Positions 25,304 through 34,593 are shown, counted from the stretch's first letter. The stretch: 64,000 bases of DNA from Paenilisteria newyorkensis (GCF_000766145.1 NZ_JNFB01000005.1:1-64000); one strand, 5' to 3'. Notes: generated from the sequence alone by a model not told the origin. A program made the numbers and translations.

Positions 25304-25361
25304 TATTAGACAAAGCCCTCATTTATCGCTACAATAGATAAGAGAACAAGGGGGTACCACA

Positions 25362-26513
25362 ATGTTTGCAAATCGAACTGGAATTAGAGAAGCCAATGAA
25401 CGCACGGTTTTGAGCGTCATCGTTAACGACGGTCCGCTTTCACGCGCGAATCTTTCCGAAAAAATCGGCCTAAACAAAGCAAGTGTTTCCGCCATCGTCA
25501 AAAAACTGATCGAACAACAATTAATCACAGAAATCGGTATCGGCGAAAGCACCGTTCAAGGCGGTCGAAAACCAATTATGCTTGAGCTAAATAAAGCAGC
25601 AGGTTTCGCGATTAGCGTGGATCTTGGCTACGATTACATAGATACGATGATTCATTACCTAGACGGCACCATCCGAAATCGCAAACTGCTTCCCTTTCGA
25701 ACCATCGAAAAAGCCACAATCACCGCTGATTTAGTCACCATCATCCAAGAAATCACCGCAAAGCTCCCAAAATCACCTTTTGGCATCGTTGGTATGACCA
25801 TCGCGATTCACGGCATTGTCCACAACAACCAGATTAACTTCACGCCCGCCTATGATTTCACTGATTTCCCGCTGGCCGAAGCCCTGCAAGAGCACTTTGA
25901 CTATCCGATTTTCCTAGAAAACGAAGCGAATCTGCTCGCACTCAGTGAACACGCCAAGCATAGCGCCTACCACAATCTCGTTTGTATCAGTATTCACGCA
26001 GGAGTTGGCGCCGGAATCATCACAAACGACACCCTTTACACTGGCGAAAATGGCCTCAGCGGCGAGATTGGCCACATGATTGTCCAGGCAAAAGGAAATC
26101 CCTGCACGTGCGGCGGTAAAGGCTGTCTCGAGACCTACAGCTCCGAAAAAGTGATTTTAGACACGTATCGCGAACTAACGGATAATCAGGAAGCCATCAT
26201 TCCCGACCTGTACCGCGCTTATGCCGCGAATGATGCCATTGCTACGAAGCTCATCGCGAACATGGTGGACTATTTGAGCATCGCCGTTCACAATGTCATC
26301 ACGCTCTACAATCCAAAAGTTATCGCGATTCACAGTGAAATCAGTCGCCTCATTCCTGATTTCCCAGAGAAGATAGAGAAAAAATTACCATATTTGACCG
26401 CACAAAACATCGAAATCAAAAAAGCCAGCCTCGGCGAAGAAGCCATTCTATTCGGCGCCGCGGTTGTGACAATTTCCAACTTTTTAGAAGTCCCAAAATT
26501 TGAATTAAAATAA
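25362..26513 (+). CDS. XylR-like ROK-family repressor
   Basis: 383 residues. HTH at about residues 15-60 (SRANLSEKIGLNKASVSAIV), then a ROK domain with intact zinc motif PCTCGGKGCLE and GVGAGIITN. This is the full-length xylose-repressor layout (XylR/NagC type). Divergently transcribed from the alpha-xylosidase gene with the palindromic operator between them, so it probably represses that operon and responds to xylose or a xyloside. RBS AAGGGGG before ATG 25362. Confidence 0.88.
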   Translation: MFANRTGIREANERTVLSVIVNDGPLSRANLSEKIGLNKASVSAIVKKLIEQQLITEIGIGESTVQGGRKPIMLELNKAAGFAISVDLGYDYIDTMIHYLDGTIRNRKLLPFRTIEKATITADLVTIIQEITAKLPKSPFGIVGMTIAIHGIVHNNQINFTPAYDFTDFPLAEALQEHFDYPIFLENEANLLALSEHAKHSAYHNLVCISIHAGVGAGIITNDTLYTGENGLSGEIGHMIVQAKGNPCTCGGKGCLETYSSEKVILDTYRELTDNQEAIIPDLYRAYAANDAIATKLIANMVDYLSIAVHNVITLYNPKVIAIHSEISRLIPDFPEKIEKKLPYLTAQNIEIKKASLGEEAILFGAAVVTISNFLEVPKFELK

Positions 26514-26516
26514 GAA

Positions 26517-26563
26517 AAGGCGTGCATTTACTTCGAAAAGTAGCTACACGTCTTTATTTTTTC
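26517..26563. terminator. Bidirectional terminator
   Basis: An imperfect stem (GGCGTGCATTTACTT with AAGTAGCTACACGTC) at about 26520-26552, with A and T runs on both sides, lies between the convergent ROK and ASCH genes. Confidence 0.7.
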
Positions 26564-27017
26564 ATCTCGTATCAACCACCTCAAACCGCTGACACACAAG
26601 CAATAAATCTGGCGTAAACGTCAATCCAAACTGCTCTAATTCCGACGTAAAAAACCGTACATGCGCGTCATACCAATACTCATAACTAAGATCGCCCTCC
26701 CCTTCTGACCTCGCAAAGTCCTGCGACACCTCATTCATTTTCACAAGCTCCACTTCCGTATATCGAATAATTACCAATGGTTCATTTTTCCCATCCAAAA
26801 CGATATTATACTCCCCAAATTCTGGAATCGGCTCGCCCTCTATTTCATGCACACAATGCGCCGCACACGAGGCCGTTTTAACGCCATCCACAACGAGCGC
26901 TCCCAACCGATCCGCCATTTCAGAACCATAGCCAAACGCCCACGCCTCTGGACATTCCAAGTCTAAGCCACGCTCCTTAGCAAATGATTCCCAGTATTTC
27001 TTAATAATCTCAGACAT
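26562..27017 (-). CDS. ASCH-domain protein
   Basis: 151 residues of the ASCH (PUA-like) superfamily: WAFGYGSEMADRLGALVVDGVKTAS, EFGEYNIVLDGKNEPLVIIRYTEV, DFARSEGEGDLSYEYW. Members bind RNA or modified nucleosides; some hydrolyse acetylated cytidine. The specific role here is unknown. RBS AAAGGAGGCG. Followed upstream by the MATE gene (gap 29 bp), possibly co-transcribed. Confidence 0.82.
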   Translation of the reverse strand: MSEIIKKYWESFAKERGLDLECPEAWAFGYGSEMADRLGALVVDGVKTASCAAHCVHEIEGEPIPEFGEYNIVLDGKNEPLVIIRYTEVELVKMNEVSQDFARSEGEGDLSYEYWYDAHVRFFTSELEQFGLTFTPDLLLVCQRFEVVDTR

Positions 27018-27046
27018 TTTTCTCGCCTCCTTTTTTCTGCATAAAA

Positions 27047-28399
27047 CTAAACCATTTCTGGATTCTTAAACAACCCGCGCCATGTCCGCAGCATGATAAT
27101 CAGACAAACCGTAAAGGCTCCGACATCTGCAAGTGGGAAGGCATACCAAACGCCGTCGAGTCCCCAAAAATTCGGTAGGATTAAGAGCAGTGGAATCAGG
27201 CAAATAATCTGACGCATCAACGAAATCACGAAGGAAATCCGCGCTCGGCCAAGTGCTTGATATAAACCACCACACACAATCTGGAAGCCAATCGTCGGAG
27301 CTGCTAACAAGACAACTTGCACCGCATGCGCCCCATCTTTCAGCAGTTGTTTGTCATTCGTGAAGACGCTAACCAATAAGTCTGGAAACAGTTCCACCAC
27401 CGCAAAAGCAACGACGGACATCACGGTCGCGGCCACAATCGACATTTTCACAGCTTTCACCACGCGCTTATATTCCCGCGAGCCGTAGTTAAAACCGACA
27501 ATCGGCTGCATCCCTTGTGTCACGCCATTAATCGGCATAATCATGAACGATGCGATTCTGTTCGCCACGCCATACGCCGCAATCGCCATCGTCCCACCAT
27601 GAATATTGAGCATCCAGTTCACCGAAATCGACACGATACTCCCAGCCGACATCATGATAAACGACGGGAACCCAATCGCCATGATGCTTCCCGACAATTT
27701 CCAATCAATATGGAATCGGAACCCTTTTAACGTCAGCGAACTTTTGCCAGATAAGAAGTAGATTAACAGCCAAACCGCGCCAACCGCCTGCGCTATCAAC
27801 GTTGCAAAAGCCGAACCTCGAATCCCCATATCTAGTCCCATAATGAAAATTGGATTCAAAATCATGTTCAAAACCGCCGAAATAATCATCGTCAGCATCG
27901 CAATTTTGGCATTGCCCTCAGAACGAACAATGTTATTCATCGCCATCGCAAAGGTTTGAAATACCGAGCCCAGCAGTAGAATTTGCAAGAAATCCTTCGC
28001 GTATTGGTGAATCTCCGGCGTCGCGCCAAACATCGTCACCAGCGGATCCAGGAAAATGAACGTGACAATCGCCAGCAGCAAACTCGAAATGACCACAAGC
28101 CAAATAACCTGATGATACACCCGGTTTGCTTCCTCGCCTTTTCCTGCGCCAAGTGCCCGCGAAATAATCGACGCACCGCCAATTCCGAACATCGCTGCCA
28201 TCGCCATCATAATCATCTGTACTGGAAACGCAATCGAGAGCGCTGCCACACCAAGCGATCCAACGCCCCGCGCCACGAAAATCGTATCGACAATATTGTA
28301 CATACCCATCACGAACATTCCGACAAACGCAGGAACCGAAAGACGCCACATCAACGAACCAATTTTATCCTCACCTAAGCGCTTACTTTGTTCCTTCAT
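27047..28399 (-). CDS. MATE-family multidrug efflux transporter, MepA-like
   Basis: 450 residues with 12 membrane helices in two homologous halves; conserved segments include FVGMFVMGMYNIVDTIFVARGVG and GVTQGMQPIVGFNYGSREYKR. It exports cationic drugs by sodium or proton antiport. The start codon follows the MarR stop with no gap, as in the S. aureus mepR-mepA pair. Probably derepressed when substrate binds the MarR protein. Confidence 0.87.
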   Translation of the reverse strand: MKEQSKRLGEDKIGSLMWRLSVPAFVGMFVMGMYNIVDTIFVARGVGSLGVAALSIAFPVQMIMMAMAAMFGIGGASIISRALGAGKGEEANRVYHQVIWLVVISSLLLAIVTFIFLDPLVTMFGATPEIHQYAKDFLQILLLGSVFQTFAMAMNNIVRSEGNAKIAMLTMIISAVLNMILNPIFIMGLDMGIRGSAFATLIAQAVGAVWLLIYFLSGKSSLTLKGFRFHIDWKLSGSIMAIGFPSFIMMSAGSIVSISVNWMLNIHGGTMAIAAYGVANRIASFMIMPINGVTQGMQPIVGFNYGSREYKRVVKAVKMSIVAATVMSVVAFAVVELFPDLLVSVFTNDKQLLKDGAHAVQVVLLAAPTIGFQIVCGGLYQALGRARISFVISLMRQIICLIPLLLILPNFWGLDGVWYAFPLADVGAFTVCLIIMLRTWRGLFKNPEMV

Positions 28400-28843
28400 C
28401 TACTCACCCGCCTTCTCATGATTTTGCGCATTGTCCGCCATTCGAAGCAATAAATCGAGTAATTGCTCCCGCTCTGCTTCGGAAAATCCACCTGTCAAAA
28501 CGCCAGACCACGCCTTCATCGTCTCCTCAATAACAGGTTGCACCGATTTCCCTTTTTCCGTCAAATAAACCATATGTTTACGCTTATCTTGCTGATTCAC
28601 TTCTCGGCGAATCATGCCCAACTCTTCCAAACGATGAATATGCCTCGCCACGTTCGCCTTGTCCACCATAAATCGCTTCACAATCTCATCTTGCGACAAC
28701 GCATCCTCATGATAAAGCGTCGTAATATAACGTAACTGCCCAACGCCCAGGCCATACTCCTTCAATCGCTCTAACTTAAATGTATTTCCACACCGATTCA
28801 CGATAGACATCGATTTTGCAATAATCTCATAATGTTTCACCAT
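28400..28843 (-). CDS. MarR-family repressor, MepR-like
   Basis: 147 residues from ATG 28843 (MVKHYEIIAKSM), with AAGGGGA five bases upstream. Winged HTH at about residues 45-105 (SQDEIVKRFMVDKANVARHI; DKRKHMVYLTEKG is the wing). Directly coupled to the MATE gene. A dyad between promoter and RBS is a likely self-operator. Confidence 0.87.
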   Translation of the reverse strand: MVKHYEIIAKSMSIVNRCGNTFKLERLKEYGLGVGQLRYITTLYHEDALSQDEIVKRFMVDKANVARHIHRLEELGMIRREVNQQDKRKHMVYLTEKGKSVQPVIEETMKAWSGVLTGGFSEAEREQLLDLLLRMADNAQNHEKAGE

Positions 28844-28858
28844 AAAATTCCCCTTTTC

Positions 28859-28898
28859 CAACCTCTAAATGGTTGCGACATCAACTTTACTCATTATA
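28859..28898 (-). promoter_or_regulatory. marR-MATE promoter and candidate operator
   Basis: Minus-strand -10 TATAAT (28893-28898) with TTGCGG 17 bp upstream. The inverted repeat CAACC-N7-GGTTG (28859-28875) lies between the promoter and the RBS; an overlapping GTTG-N6-CAAC dyad extends it. Confidence 0.6.
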
Positions 28899-28984
28899 CC
28901 GAATATAAGTTCCCGCCGCAATCAAATTTGACTTTATCTAGCGGTTTTGACACAATAAATAGAGTAGAAAGCGAGGCTAGAACG

Positions 28985-29863
28985 ATGCAAATCAAAAAAC
29001 TAAAAGAGCGCTATCCCGACCTTACATATTCCGAAAAACCGTTAAAAATAAATACGACACATCTCTTCTTTTACGAGAATCCATACTATTTCGCGATTCC
29101 TAAGAAAACGCTCAGAAAAGAGGAAATAGACCTACTGCAAACGCTTTTCCAAGCACCAGCACCTGTTTTCAAAAACGAACGGCTCACCGAATGGCACGCA
29201 TTACTATTCACGCAAGAATCGCTCACAATCAAGCCAGAGCCGCATTCTTACCGCATCACACAATTCCAAATCCAGTCCACACCGCCATCCAAAAAAACAC
29301 TACTCGAGTGGCAAAAAGCGTTGATTAGTTTCTTCGCGCAGGACACCGAATTACTCATGCTGACCGATAATTACGGCATTTTGATTGAAAAAATAGCGGG
29401 ATCCCTGCTCGGTGAAGAAGAACTCGATGCCATCGCGACAACGCTGGAAGGTGATTTTTACGTGCAGGTTCACTTTTTCATGGGACTATTCCACGAGAAA
29501 AACGCCTTGCTCCGCGACTTATTCGCCGAAGAACAACGCCTATTCCGGCAGCATTCCAGCCAACTCGTGCAAACCGTCGAATCCAACTGCTTACCGATGA
29601 TTGCCGAGCAGTTGACACACAGCTTATTAGCGCGTGAAATCGGCCAGCTTTTTGAGAAAGATGAGACTTGGAAACCGCTGATTAAGGCGCTTTGGGAGCA
29701 ACAAGGGAATCTGAGTATGACTGCAAAAGCGCTATTCATGCACCGCAACACGATTCAATACCGCATCGATAAATTTCAAGAATTGACGAACCTGTCGCTG
29801 CGAAAAACGGACGGGTTGCTGTTTGCTTATCTGAGTTGCCTGCTTTATGAAGCGAAAACATAA
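28985..29863 (+). CDS. PucR/CdaR-type transcriptional regulator
   Basis: 292 residues from ATG 28985 (MQIKKLKERYPDL); the longer upstream frame overlaps the marR promoter and is rejected. The N-terminal two thirds show no clear sensor domain. The C-terminus carries the PucR-type HTH (GNLSMTAKALFMHRNTIQYR, then IDKFQELTNLSLRKTDG). A regulator of unknown signal, divergent from the MarR-MATE operon. Confidence 0.78.
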   Translation: MQIKKLKERYPDLTYSEKPLKINTTHLFFYENPYYFAIPKKTLRKEEIDLLQTLFQAPAPVFKNERLTEWHALLFTQESLTIKPEPHSYRITQFQIQSTPPSKKTLLEWQKALISFFAQDTELLMLTDNYGILIEKIAGSLLGEEELDAIATTLEGDFYVQVHFFMGLFHEKNALLRDLFAEEQRLFRQHSSQLVQTVESNCLPMIAEQLTHSLLAREIGQLFEKDETWKPLIKALWEQQGNLSMTAKALFMHRNTIQYRIDKFQELTNLSLRKTDGLLFAYLSCLLYEAKT

Positions 29864-29929
29864 AAAAAGCTCTGGAATAATTTCCAAAACTCAAACGATA
29901 GAAAATGCTATTTTTAGATACGCTAACGG

Positions 29930-30016
29930 TTACTCGTCTGGGCGCTCCCTGCTCTGCGGTTCAAAAATGAAAAGTCCAATACCTAACACTACAATCCCAA
30001 TGATTAATAGATACAT
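29930..30016 (-). CDS. Small 28-residue membrane peptide
   Basis: A short gene: ATG 30016, RBS AAAGGGG seven bases upstream, TAA at 29930. The peptide is MYLLIIGIVVLGIGLFIF followed by the charged tail EPQSRERPDE. One membrane helix with a hydrophilic C-terminus. I know no family; it could be a small membrane regulator or stress peptide. The good RBS, hydrophobic pattern and a terminator-like hairpin on either side support it. Confidence 0.55.
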   Translation of the reverse strand: MYLLIIGIVVLGIGLFIFEPQSRERPDE

Positions 30017-30084
30017 CACATAGCCCCTTTTCAAACAAATACTAACAACTCTAATTGTTTACCCTATTCGAAAAAAAATATGCG

Positions 30085-30130
30085 CAAAAAAACGATTCTA
30101 CTGTTTTGTACACGTGGAATCGTTTTTTGA
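30085..30130. terminator. Hairpin terminator
   Basis: AAAAAAACGATTC (30086-30097 region) pairs with GAATCGTTTTTT (30117-30128), giving a stem with A/T flanks that can work in both directions between the small peptide gene and the DUF1398 gene. Confidence 0.65.
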
Positions 30131-30176
30131 GGTGTGCTGCCAACTTAAAAAAGCCTCCCGAAGAAGACTTTTCAAA

Positions 30177-30569
30177 TCATTTACTTGGAATCGGCTCTTG
30201 AAGTAGCGCCTTACCTTCCTTATCCTCATAAGTAACCATCATCTCAACCAAGTCGGAATGCCAAACTGGGACGCCAGCCGTGCCTGCTAATTCGCAAAAC
30301 TGCTCGAAATCAATGCTTCCGGATTGGGCTTGTTTCACCGCGTCTTTGATGGCAACTACTGATGAGGCTAGCGCCACGCTTTTCGGTACGCCGTTCAGCT
30401 GCGCTTCGACCTTCGCGCCCTCTGCATCCCAGAAAACATACATCCCCGTTTCCACGAGATAATCGTATTTCACGACGCCGGCCGCTTTGAATCCTTGCAC
30501 GACTTTCGGGAAATCACCAGCGTTCGCCTCACTCGTCGCGACTTGCATAATTGTTTCTTGCGTTAACAT
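30177..30569 (-). CDS. DUF1398-family protein
   Basis: 130 residues matching DUF1398 (YbcV-like): FPKVVQGFKAAGVVKYDYLV, SIDFEQFCELAGTAGVPVW and a conserved TYEDKEGKALL tail. Small cytosolic proteins of unknown function. RBS TAGGAGGT before ATG 30569; a terminator-like hairpin lies just after the stop (30149-30172). Confidence 0.75.
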   Translation of the reverse strand: MLTQETIMQVATSEANAGDFPKVVQGFKAAGVVKYDYLVETGMYVFWDAEGAKVEAQLNGVPKSVALASSVVAIKDAVKQAQSGSIDFEQFCELAGTAGVPVWHSDLVEMMVTYEDKEGKALLQEPIPSK

Positions 30570-30580
30570 GGGCTTACCTC

Positions 30581-31747
30581 CTACTTAAATGTCGTTAATT
30601 GCGGTGTCGTATAAATCGAATTATTATTGAAAAACAACAACGCCTGGTCAATATCGTATTTTTTCACGTAGGCTTGCAAATCGAGATTTTTATAATAACG
30701 TAAATCCAGCACGTGCACATTCGCATAATACGGCGCGATAAATTGGATAAACGCGTTCGCATACGAATCCTTGAAAATCAACAAATTCTTCTGCGTCAAC
30801 GGATCTGGCGTCTTAATATGAAGCTCCGGATAATCTGTCCCAATGTAGGCTGTGTAACGATTCGCATACACCGCAGGATCCGTCAAACGACTCATCACAT
30901 ATAACGAATCGCGCTTCTCCTTGATCACATCCAATTGATACGGCGCACTCAGATTTTTCTGCTCCGCGACCATCACCTGATCCGACTTAGACACAAGCGA
31001 AGAAGTCGTTTTCCGAGCATCCGAACCGTAAAATGGCAACCCCTCCAATTTCCAAGTCCAATCGTCCACCGTCAATTGTTTCACGCCAGAATTCATCGCT
31101 TTCGCCACTTTTTCCGATGCTAAAAATGCGGCTTTGGCTTGCCAATGATGATCGGTATAGAAAAACATGTTTTTCTCGTTCTTATTTTTGTAAAGGACTT
31201 TCGAAACATCGATATTCTGCACATACTGCTCGTCGATAAGCGGCATCAAACGCTCGTATCCCTCACGCCCAAAACTCGGATAATAGGTCGGAAACTTGTC
31301 CTCAAACACCGTCGACTTATTCGGAACGATCACCAAACTGGTTGTAACGCCTTGTTTTTGCAATTCCTTACCTACATCATTCACACGCTCAGCGATTTTA
31401 TCCGCATCAGCCTTTGTATATTGCTCCACTTTTGTCAGCAAATAGCCATCTGGCGCGACGTATACATCTTTGTACACATCTTGCCCCAGCGCCACTTGGT
31501 TCACGCGCATATTTAGCTCCGTAAACGCATCACGACGCGGAAATTGATCGTTAAAAAAGACATCCCAGCTCCTCATATACTGACCGCTTTTCACTGCCTC
31601 CGAGCTAAATGCAGGCTCTTGCGCCAAGTTACGACTTTCTAAAATAGACACTTGATTTTTTCCAGCAAACAGATAGAAGAAAAAAACGCCGAAAATAAAG
31701 AGTAGAAACCCAGTCGATAGTAGTATGTTAAATAGTTTTTTATTCAC
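30581..31747 (-). CDS. DHHW-family protein, AlgX/AlgJ-like partner of the MBOAT
   Basis: 388 residues: an N-terminal membrane anchor (residues about 5-28) and an extracellular SGNH-like domain with the namesake YTDHHWQAKAAF motif and a late LLIFKDSYANAF segment (catalytic Ser-type block). Such proteins work with MBOAT acyltransferases to O-acetylate exopolysaccharide or other surface glycans outside the cell. The MBOAT gene ends 18 bp upstream, so they form one operon. Confidence 0.8.
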   Translation of the reverse strand: MNKKLFNILLSTGFLLFIFGVFFFYLFAGKNQVSILESRNLAQEPAFSSEAVKSGQYMRSWDVFFNDQFPRRDAFTELNMRVNQVALGQDVYKDVYVAPDGYLLTKVEQYTKADADKIAERVNDVGKELQKQGVTTSLVIVPNKSTVFEDKFPTYYPSFGREGYERLMPLIDEQYVQNIDVSKVLYKNKNEKNMFFYTDHHWQAKAAFLASEKVAKAMNSGVKQLTVDDWTWKLEGLPFYGSDARKTTSSLVSKSDQVMVAEQKNLSAPYQLDVIKEKRDSLYVMSRLTDPAVYANRYTAYIGTDYPELHIKTPDPLTQKNLLIFKDSYANAFIQFIAPYYANVHVLDLRYYKNLDLQAYVKKYDIDQALLFFNNNSIYTTPQLTTFK

Positions 31748-31765
31748 AGTTATTCTCCTAACGTT

Positions 31766-33190
31766 TTAAAATCTGAAATAAATGAATGGATTGAATGTCG
31801 AGCCAACAACGAGCGCGACGGAATATACGAAAATGAAAGCTAGAACTGCAAGTGTCGCCACGTCTTTTGTCACGTGGAGTGCTCGATGGCTTTGCATGAA
31901 CGTTAAGAGTTTGTCGCTCGCAAAGAAATTTTTCACAAGCGGTGTACATGCAATGATTGCCACAATTAGAACAATTGCATATTCATGCATATAATACGTT
32001 GCTCGTGCATCCCAGAACACCCCGGAACCAAACATTGAGCCCAGATAACTCCAAATATCGCTCACATTGTCGATTCGGAATAAGAGCCAGCCGAAAATGA
32101 TGACAATTAACGCATACACGTGTTGCAGCGCCGCGGGGACTTTCAGCAAAGCTTTGCCCAAAAAGGCTTTTTCCAGCATGATGAACAGCCCGTAGTACGC
32201 GCCCCAAAGCAAGAAATTCCAACTCGCGCCGTGCCAAATCCCTGTCGCCAGCCATACAATCGCCAAATTTCGATAGACCTTAATTGGAGAAACACGATTC
32301 CCGCCAAGTGGAATGTAGAGGTAATCTTTGAACCACGTTCCAAGCGAAATATGCCATCTCCGCCAAAATTCTGATACCGATTTTGCGATATACGGATAGT
32401 TAAAGTTCTCGAGGAATTTAAAGCCGAACATGCGGCCAAGCCCAATCGCCATATCAGAGTAACCGGAGAAATCAAAGAAAATTTGAAGTGAATAGAAAAT
32501 CAAGCCAATCCAAGCTGTCCCGACCGATAAGCCACCGCCTTGACTTTGAAAAATCTGATCCGCAACAAGTCCGCAGTTATTCGCGATAAACATCTTCTTC
32601 GCGAGGCCTATAATAAAGCGCTTTACTCCACTCGTGAACAAATTAATATCGACTTTTCGACTCTCGATCTGATCCGCAACCGTCTGATAGCGCACAATCG
32701 GCCCAGCAACAAGTTGAGGAAACAACGATATGTATAGCGCGATATTCAATGGATTCTTCTGCACACGCCCGTCACCGCGGTACACATCCATCACGTAACT
32801 TATCCCTTGGAACGTATAAAACGAAATTCCAAGTGGTAAAGCAATCGCTGTCCATTCAAAATTGGAACCAAAAAACGTCTCGATATTAAAGACAACAAAG
32901 TTCGCATATTTGAAAATTCCTAAAATCGCTAAGTTTCCGATAACCATCAATGTGATAACTAACTTGCCGTGCTTTCCTTCCCGCTTCGCCTTGTCCGCGA
33001 GCAGTCCGAACACGTAGTTAAGTAAAATCGAAAGTAGCATGACATAGATGAATTTCGGTTCTCCCCAAGCGTAAAAAAATAAGCTGGCTAACAGTAACAT
33101 AATGTTTTTCAATTTTTTCGGCGTGATAAGATAAATAGCTAAAACAAGTGGTAAAAATACAAACAAAAACGTCGTAGTACTAAATAGCAT
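31766..33190 (-). CDS. MBOAT O-acyltransferase, AlgI/DltB-like
   Basis: 474 residues from ATG 33190 (MLFSTTTFLFVFLPL), preceded by AAGGGAGA. About 11 membrane helices. The MBOAT motifs EFWRRWHISLGTWF and GIWHGASWNFLLWG carry the catalytic His. It passes acetyl groups across the membrane to its DHHW partner. Not in a dlt operon, so the target is more likely an exo- or wall polysaccharide than teichoic acid D-alanylation. Confidence 0.88.
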   Translation of the reverse strand: MLFSTTTFLFVFLPLVLAIYLITPKKLKNIMLLLASLFFYAWGEPKFIYVMLLSILLNYVFGLLADKAKREGKHGKLVITLMVIGNLAILGIFKYANFVVFNIETFFGSNFEWTAIALPLGISFYTFQGISYVMDVYRGDGRVQKNPLNIALYISLFPQLVAGPIVRYQTVADQIESRKVDINLFTSGVKRFIIGLAKKMFIANNCGLVADQIFQSQGGGLSVGTAWIGLIFYSLQIFFDFSGYSDMAIGLGRMFGFKFLENFNYPYIAKSVSEFWRRWHISLGTWFKDYLYIPLGGNRVSPIKVYRNLAIVWLATGIWHGASWNFLLWGAYYGLFIMLEKAFLGKALLKVPAALQHVYALIVIIFGWLLFRIDNVSDIWSYLGSMFGSGVFWDARATYYMHEYAIVLIVAIIACTPLVKNFFASDKLLTFMQSHRALHVTKDVATLAVLAFIFVYSVALVVGSTFNPFIYFRF

Positions 33191-33285
33191 GACTTTTCTC
33201 CCTTTTCTCTCGATTCTTGAAGTTTTTTGAATACTATATATCTTATTCATTTTACTACGAGTAAGGGTAAAAAACAATATACATT

Positions 33286-33876
33286 TTACAACAAAATCGA
33301 TACCGCGCAATAGGCAAGCAAGAGCGCCATCACAATGTTCAGTCCACGCTTATGTTCTACAAATATTTTGCTGAAAACCGAGCCAAACATAGCCCAGCAA
33401 CACGTGCCTGAAAAGCCGACAACGGTCAAAATCAATATGAACAGGGATACTTGCCATACGCCGCTAAAATACGGCAAAACAAGCGTTGAAAAGGTCGTAA
33501 TTCCGTATAAAATCACCTTCACGTTTATGAATTGCATTACCATGCCTGTAAAAAAGCAATTTGGGTCTAATCGCACTTTTTTCGCGTCTGGATTATTCGG
33601 TTTGTCTCGCAAAATCACCCAAGCTAGCCACAAAATGTACGCAGCCCCGACAAAACGCATAAATGGTTCAATAGTTGGGATAAAATCATATAATGCTGCG
33701 CTAAAAATCGCCGATGCTAGTACAATAACGAAAAAACCTGCCAAAACACCTAAACAGAACTTAAAACTCTTTTTAAAGCCGTCATTACTTGCATTTGACA
33801 TCGCCATAATGTTATTTGGCCCTGGTGTGTAGGCTGTCAAAAATATATAGGATAAAAATGCTGCGATATTGAACAT
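33286..33876 (-). CDS. LysE-family amino-acid exporter
   Basis: 196 residues from ATG 33876 (MFNIAAFLSYIFLTAYTPGP), with GAGAGGAAGG upstream. About six membrane helices; the N-terminal TPGPNNIMAMSNASNDGFKK block is the LysE/RhtB signature. Exports an amino acid, identity unknown. Divergent from an XRE-cupin regulator, a common pairing. Confidence 0.85.
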   Translation of the reverse strand: MFNIAAFLSYIFLTAYTPGPNNIMAMSNASNDGFKKSFKFCLGVLAGFFVIVLASAIFSAALYDFIPTIEPFMRFVGAAYILWLAWVILRDKPNNPDAKKVRLDPNCFFTGMVMQFINVKVILYGITTFSTLVLPYFSGVWQVSLFILILTVVGFSGTCCWAMFGSVFSKIFVEHKRGLNIVMALLLAYCAVSILL

Positions 33877-33933
33877 ATTCTTTACCTTCCTCTCGTTGGA
33901 TGATATAATACACAAAAAGGATACTATAACGTT

Positions 33934-33944
33934 TATACAGTATA
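33934..33944. promoter_or_regulatory. Candidate operator between lysE and XRE-cupin genes
   Basis: The dyad TATACAGTATA sits in the 116-bp divergent promoter region; broader ATAACG/CGTTAT arms (33927 and 33955) surround it. A binding site for the XRE-cupin regulator is inferred. Confidence 0.4.
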
Positions 33945-33992
33945 CGATACATTACGTGCGTTATATTGTCAACATGAAAGAAGGACAAATTT

Positions 33993-34547
33993 GTGGATAA
34001 TATTAGTGCTGTCGTCTCAGAAAATCTAAAATTGGCTCGCCAGAAAAAACGCCTCAGCCTCGATGAACTAGCGAAACTCACTGGTGTCAGTAAGAGTATG
34101 CTTGGCCAAATCGAGCGCGGAGACGTCAATCCAACGATATCAACTTTATGGAAAATCGCGAATGGGTTGAAGGTTTCTTTTACAGAACTCGTGACAAAAC
34201 CGAAGATTGATTATGAAGTGATTGATCGTAAAACGCGGGAACCGCTCATTGCTGATGACGGGAAATGTCGCAACTATCCGATGTTTACTTTTGACAGTGA
34301 ACGCCGCTTTGAGACATACTATTTGGAGATTGATCCGGATGGAAGGTTGGAATCGACGCCTCATCCAGATGGTACGGAGGAGTTTATCACGGTTTTTTCT
34401 GGGGAGCTTGTGATTGCTACTAATGGGGAAGAGTTGAAGGCTAAAGATGGGGACTCGATTCGGTTCAAGGCGGATCAGGAACATGTGTATACGAATGCGA
34501 GCGCAGATGTTTGTAGGCTGAGCATGATTATTTACTACCCAAATTAG
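33993..34547 (+). CDS. XRE-family regulator with cupin sensor domain
   Basis: 184 residues, GTG start at 33993 behind AAGGAC. HTH at residues about 10-65 (RLSLDELAKLTGVSKSMLGQ) and a C-terminal cupin_2 barrel (PHPDGTEEFITVFSGELVIA; KADQEHVYTNAS). Regulators of this type often control amino-acid exporters or polyamine/amino-acid metabolism; it likely regulates the divergent lysE gene. Confidence 0.87.
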   Translation: MDNISAVVSENLKLARQKKRLSLDELAKLTGVSKSMLGQIERGDVNPTISTLWKIANGLKVSFTELVTKPKIDYEVIDRKTREPLIADDGKCRNYPMFTFDSERRFETYYLEIDPDGRLESTPHPDGTEEFITVFSGELVIATNGEELKAKDGDSIRFKADQEHVYTNASADVCRLSMIIYYPN

Positions 34548-34549
34548 AC

Positions 34550-34589
34550 AAAAAAGTAGCGTGAAGTTTGAATTTCACGCTACTTTTTT
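34550..34589. terminator. Bidirectional terminator
   Basis: A perfect 16-bp stem AAAAAAGTAGCGTGAA (34550-34565) with TTCACGCTACTTTTTT (34574-34589). It ends both the XRE-cupin gene and the 12-kb ycj-like operon. Confidence 0.92.
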
Positions 34590-34593
34590 CATA

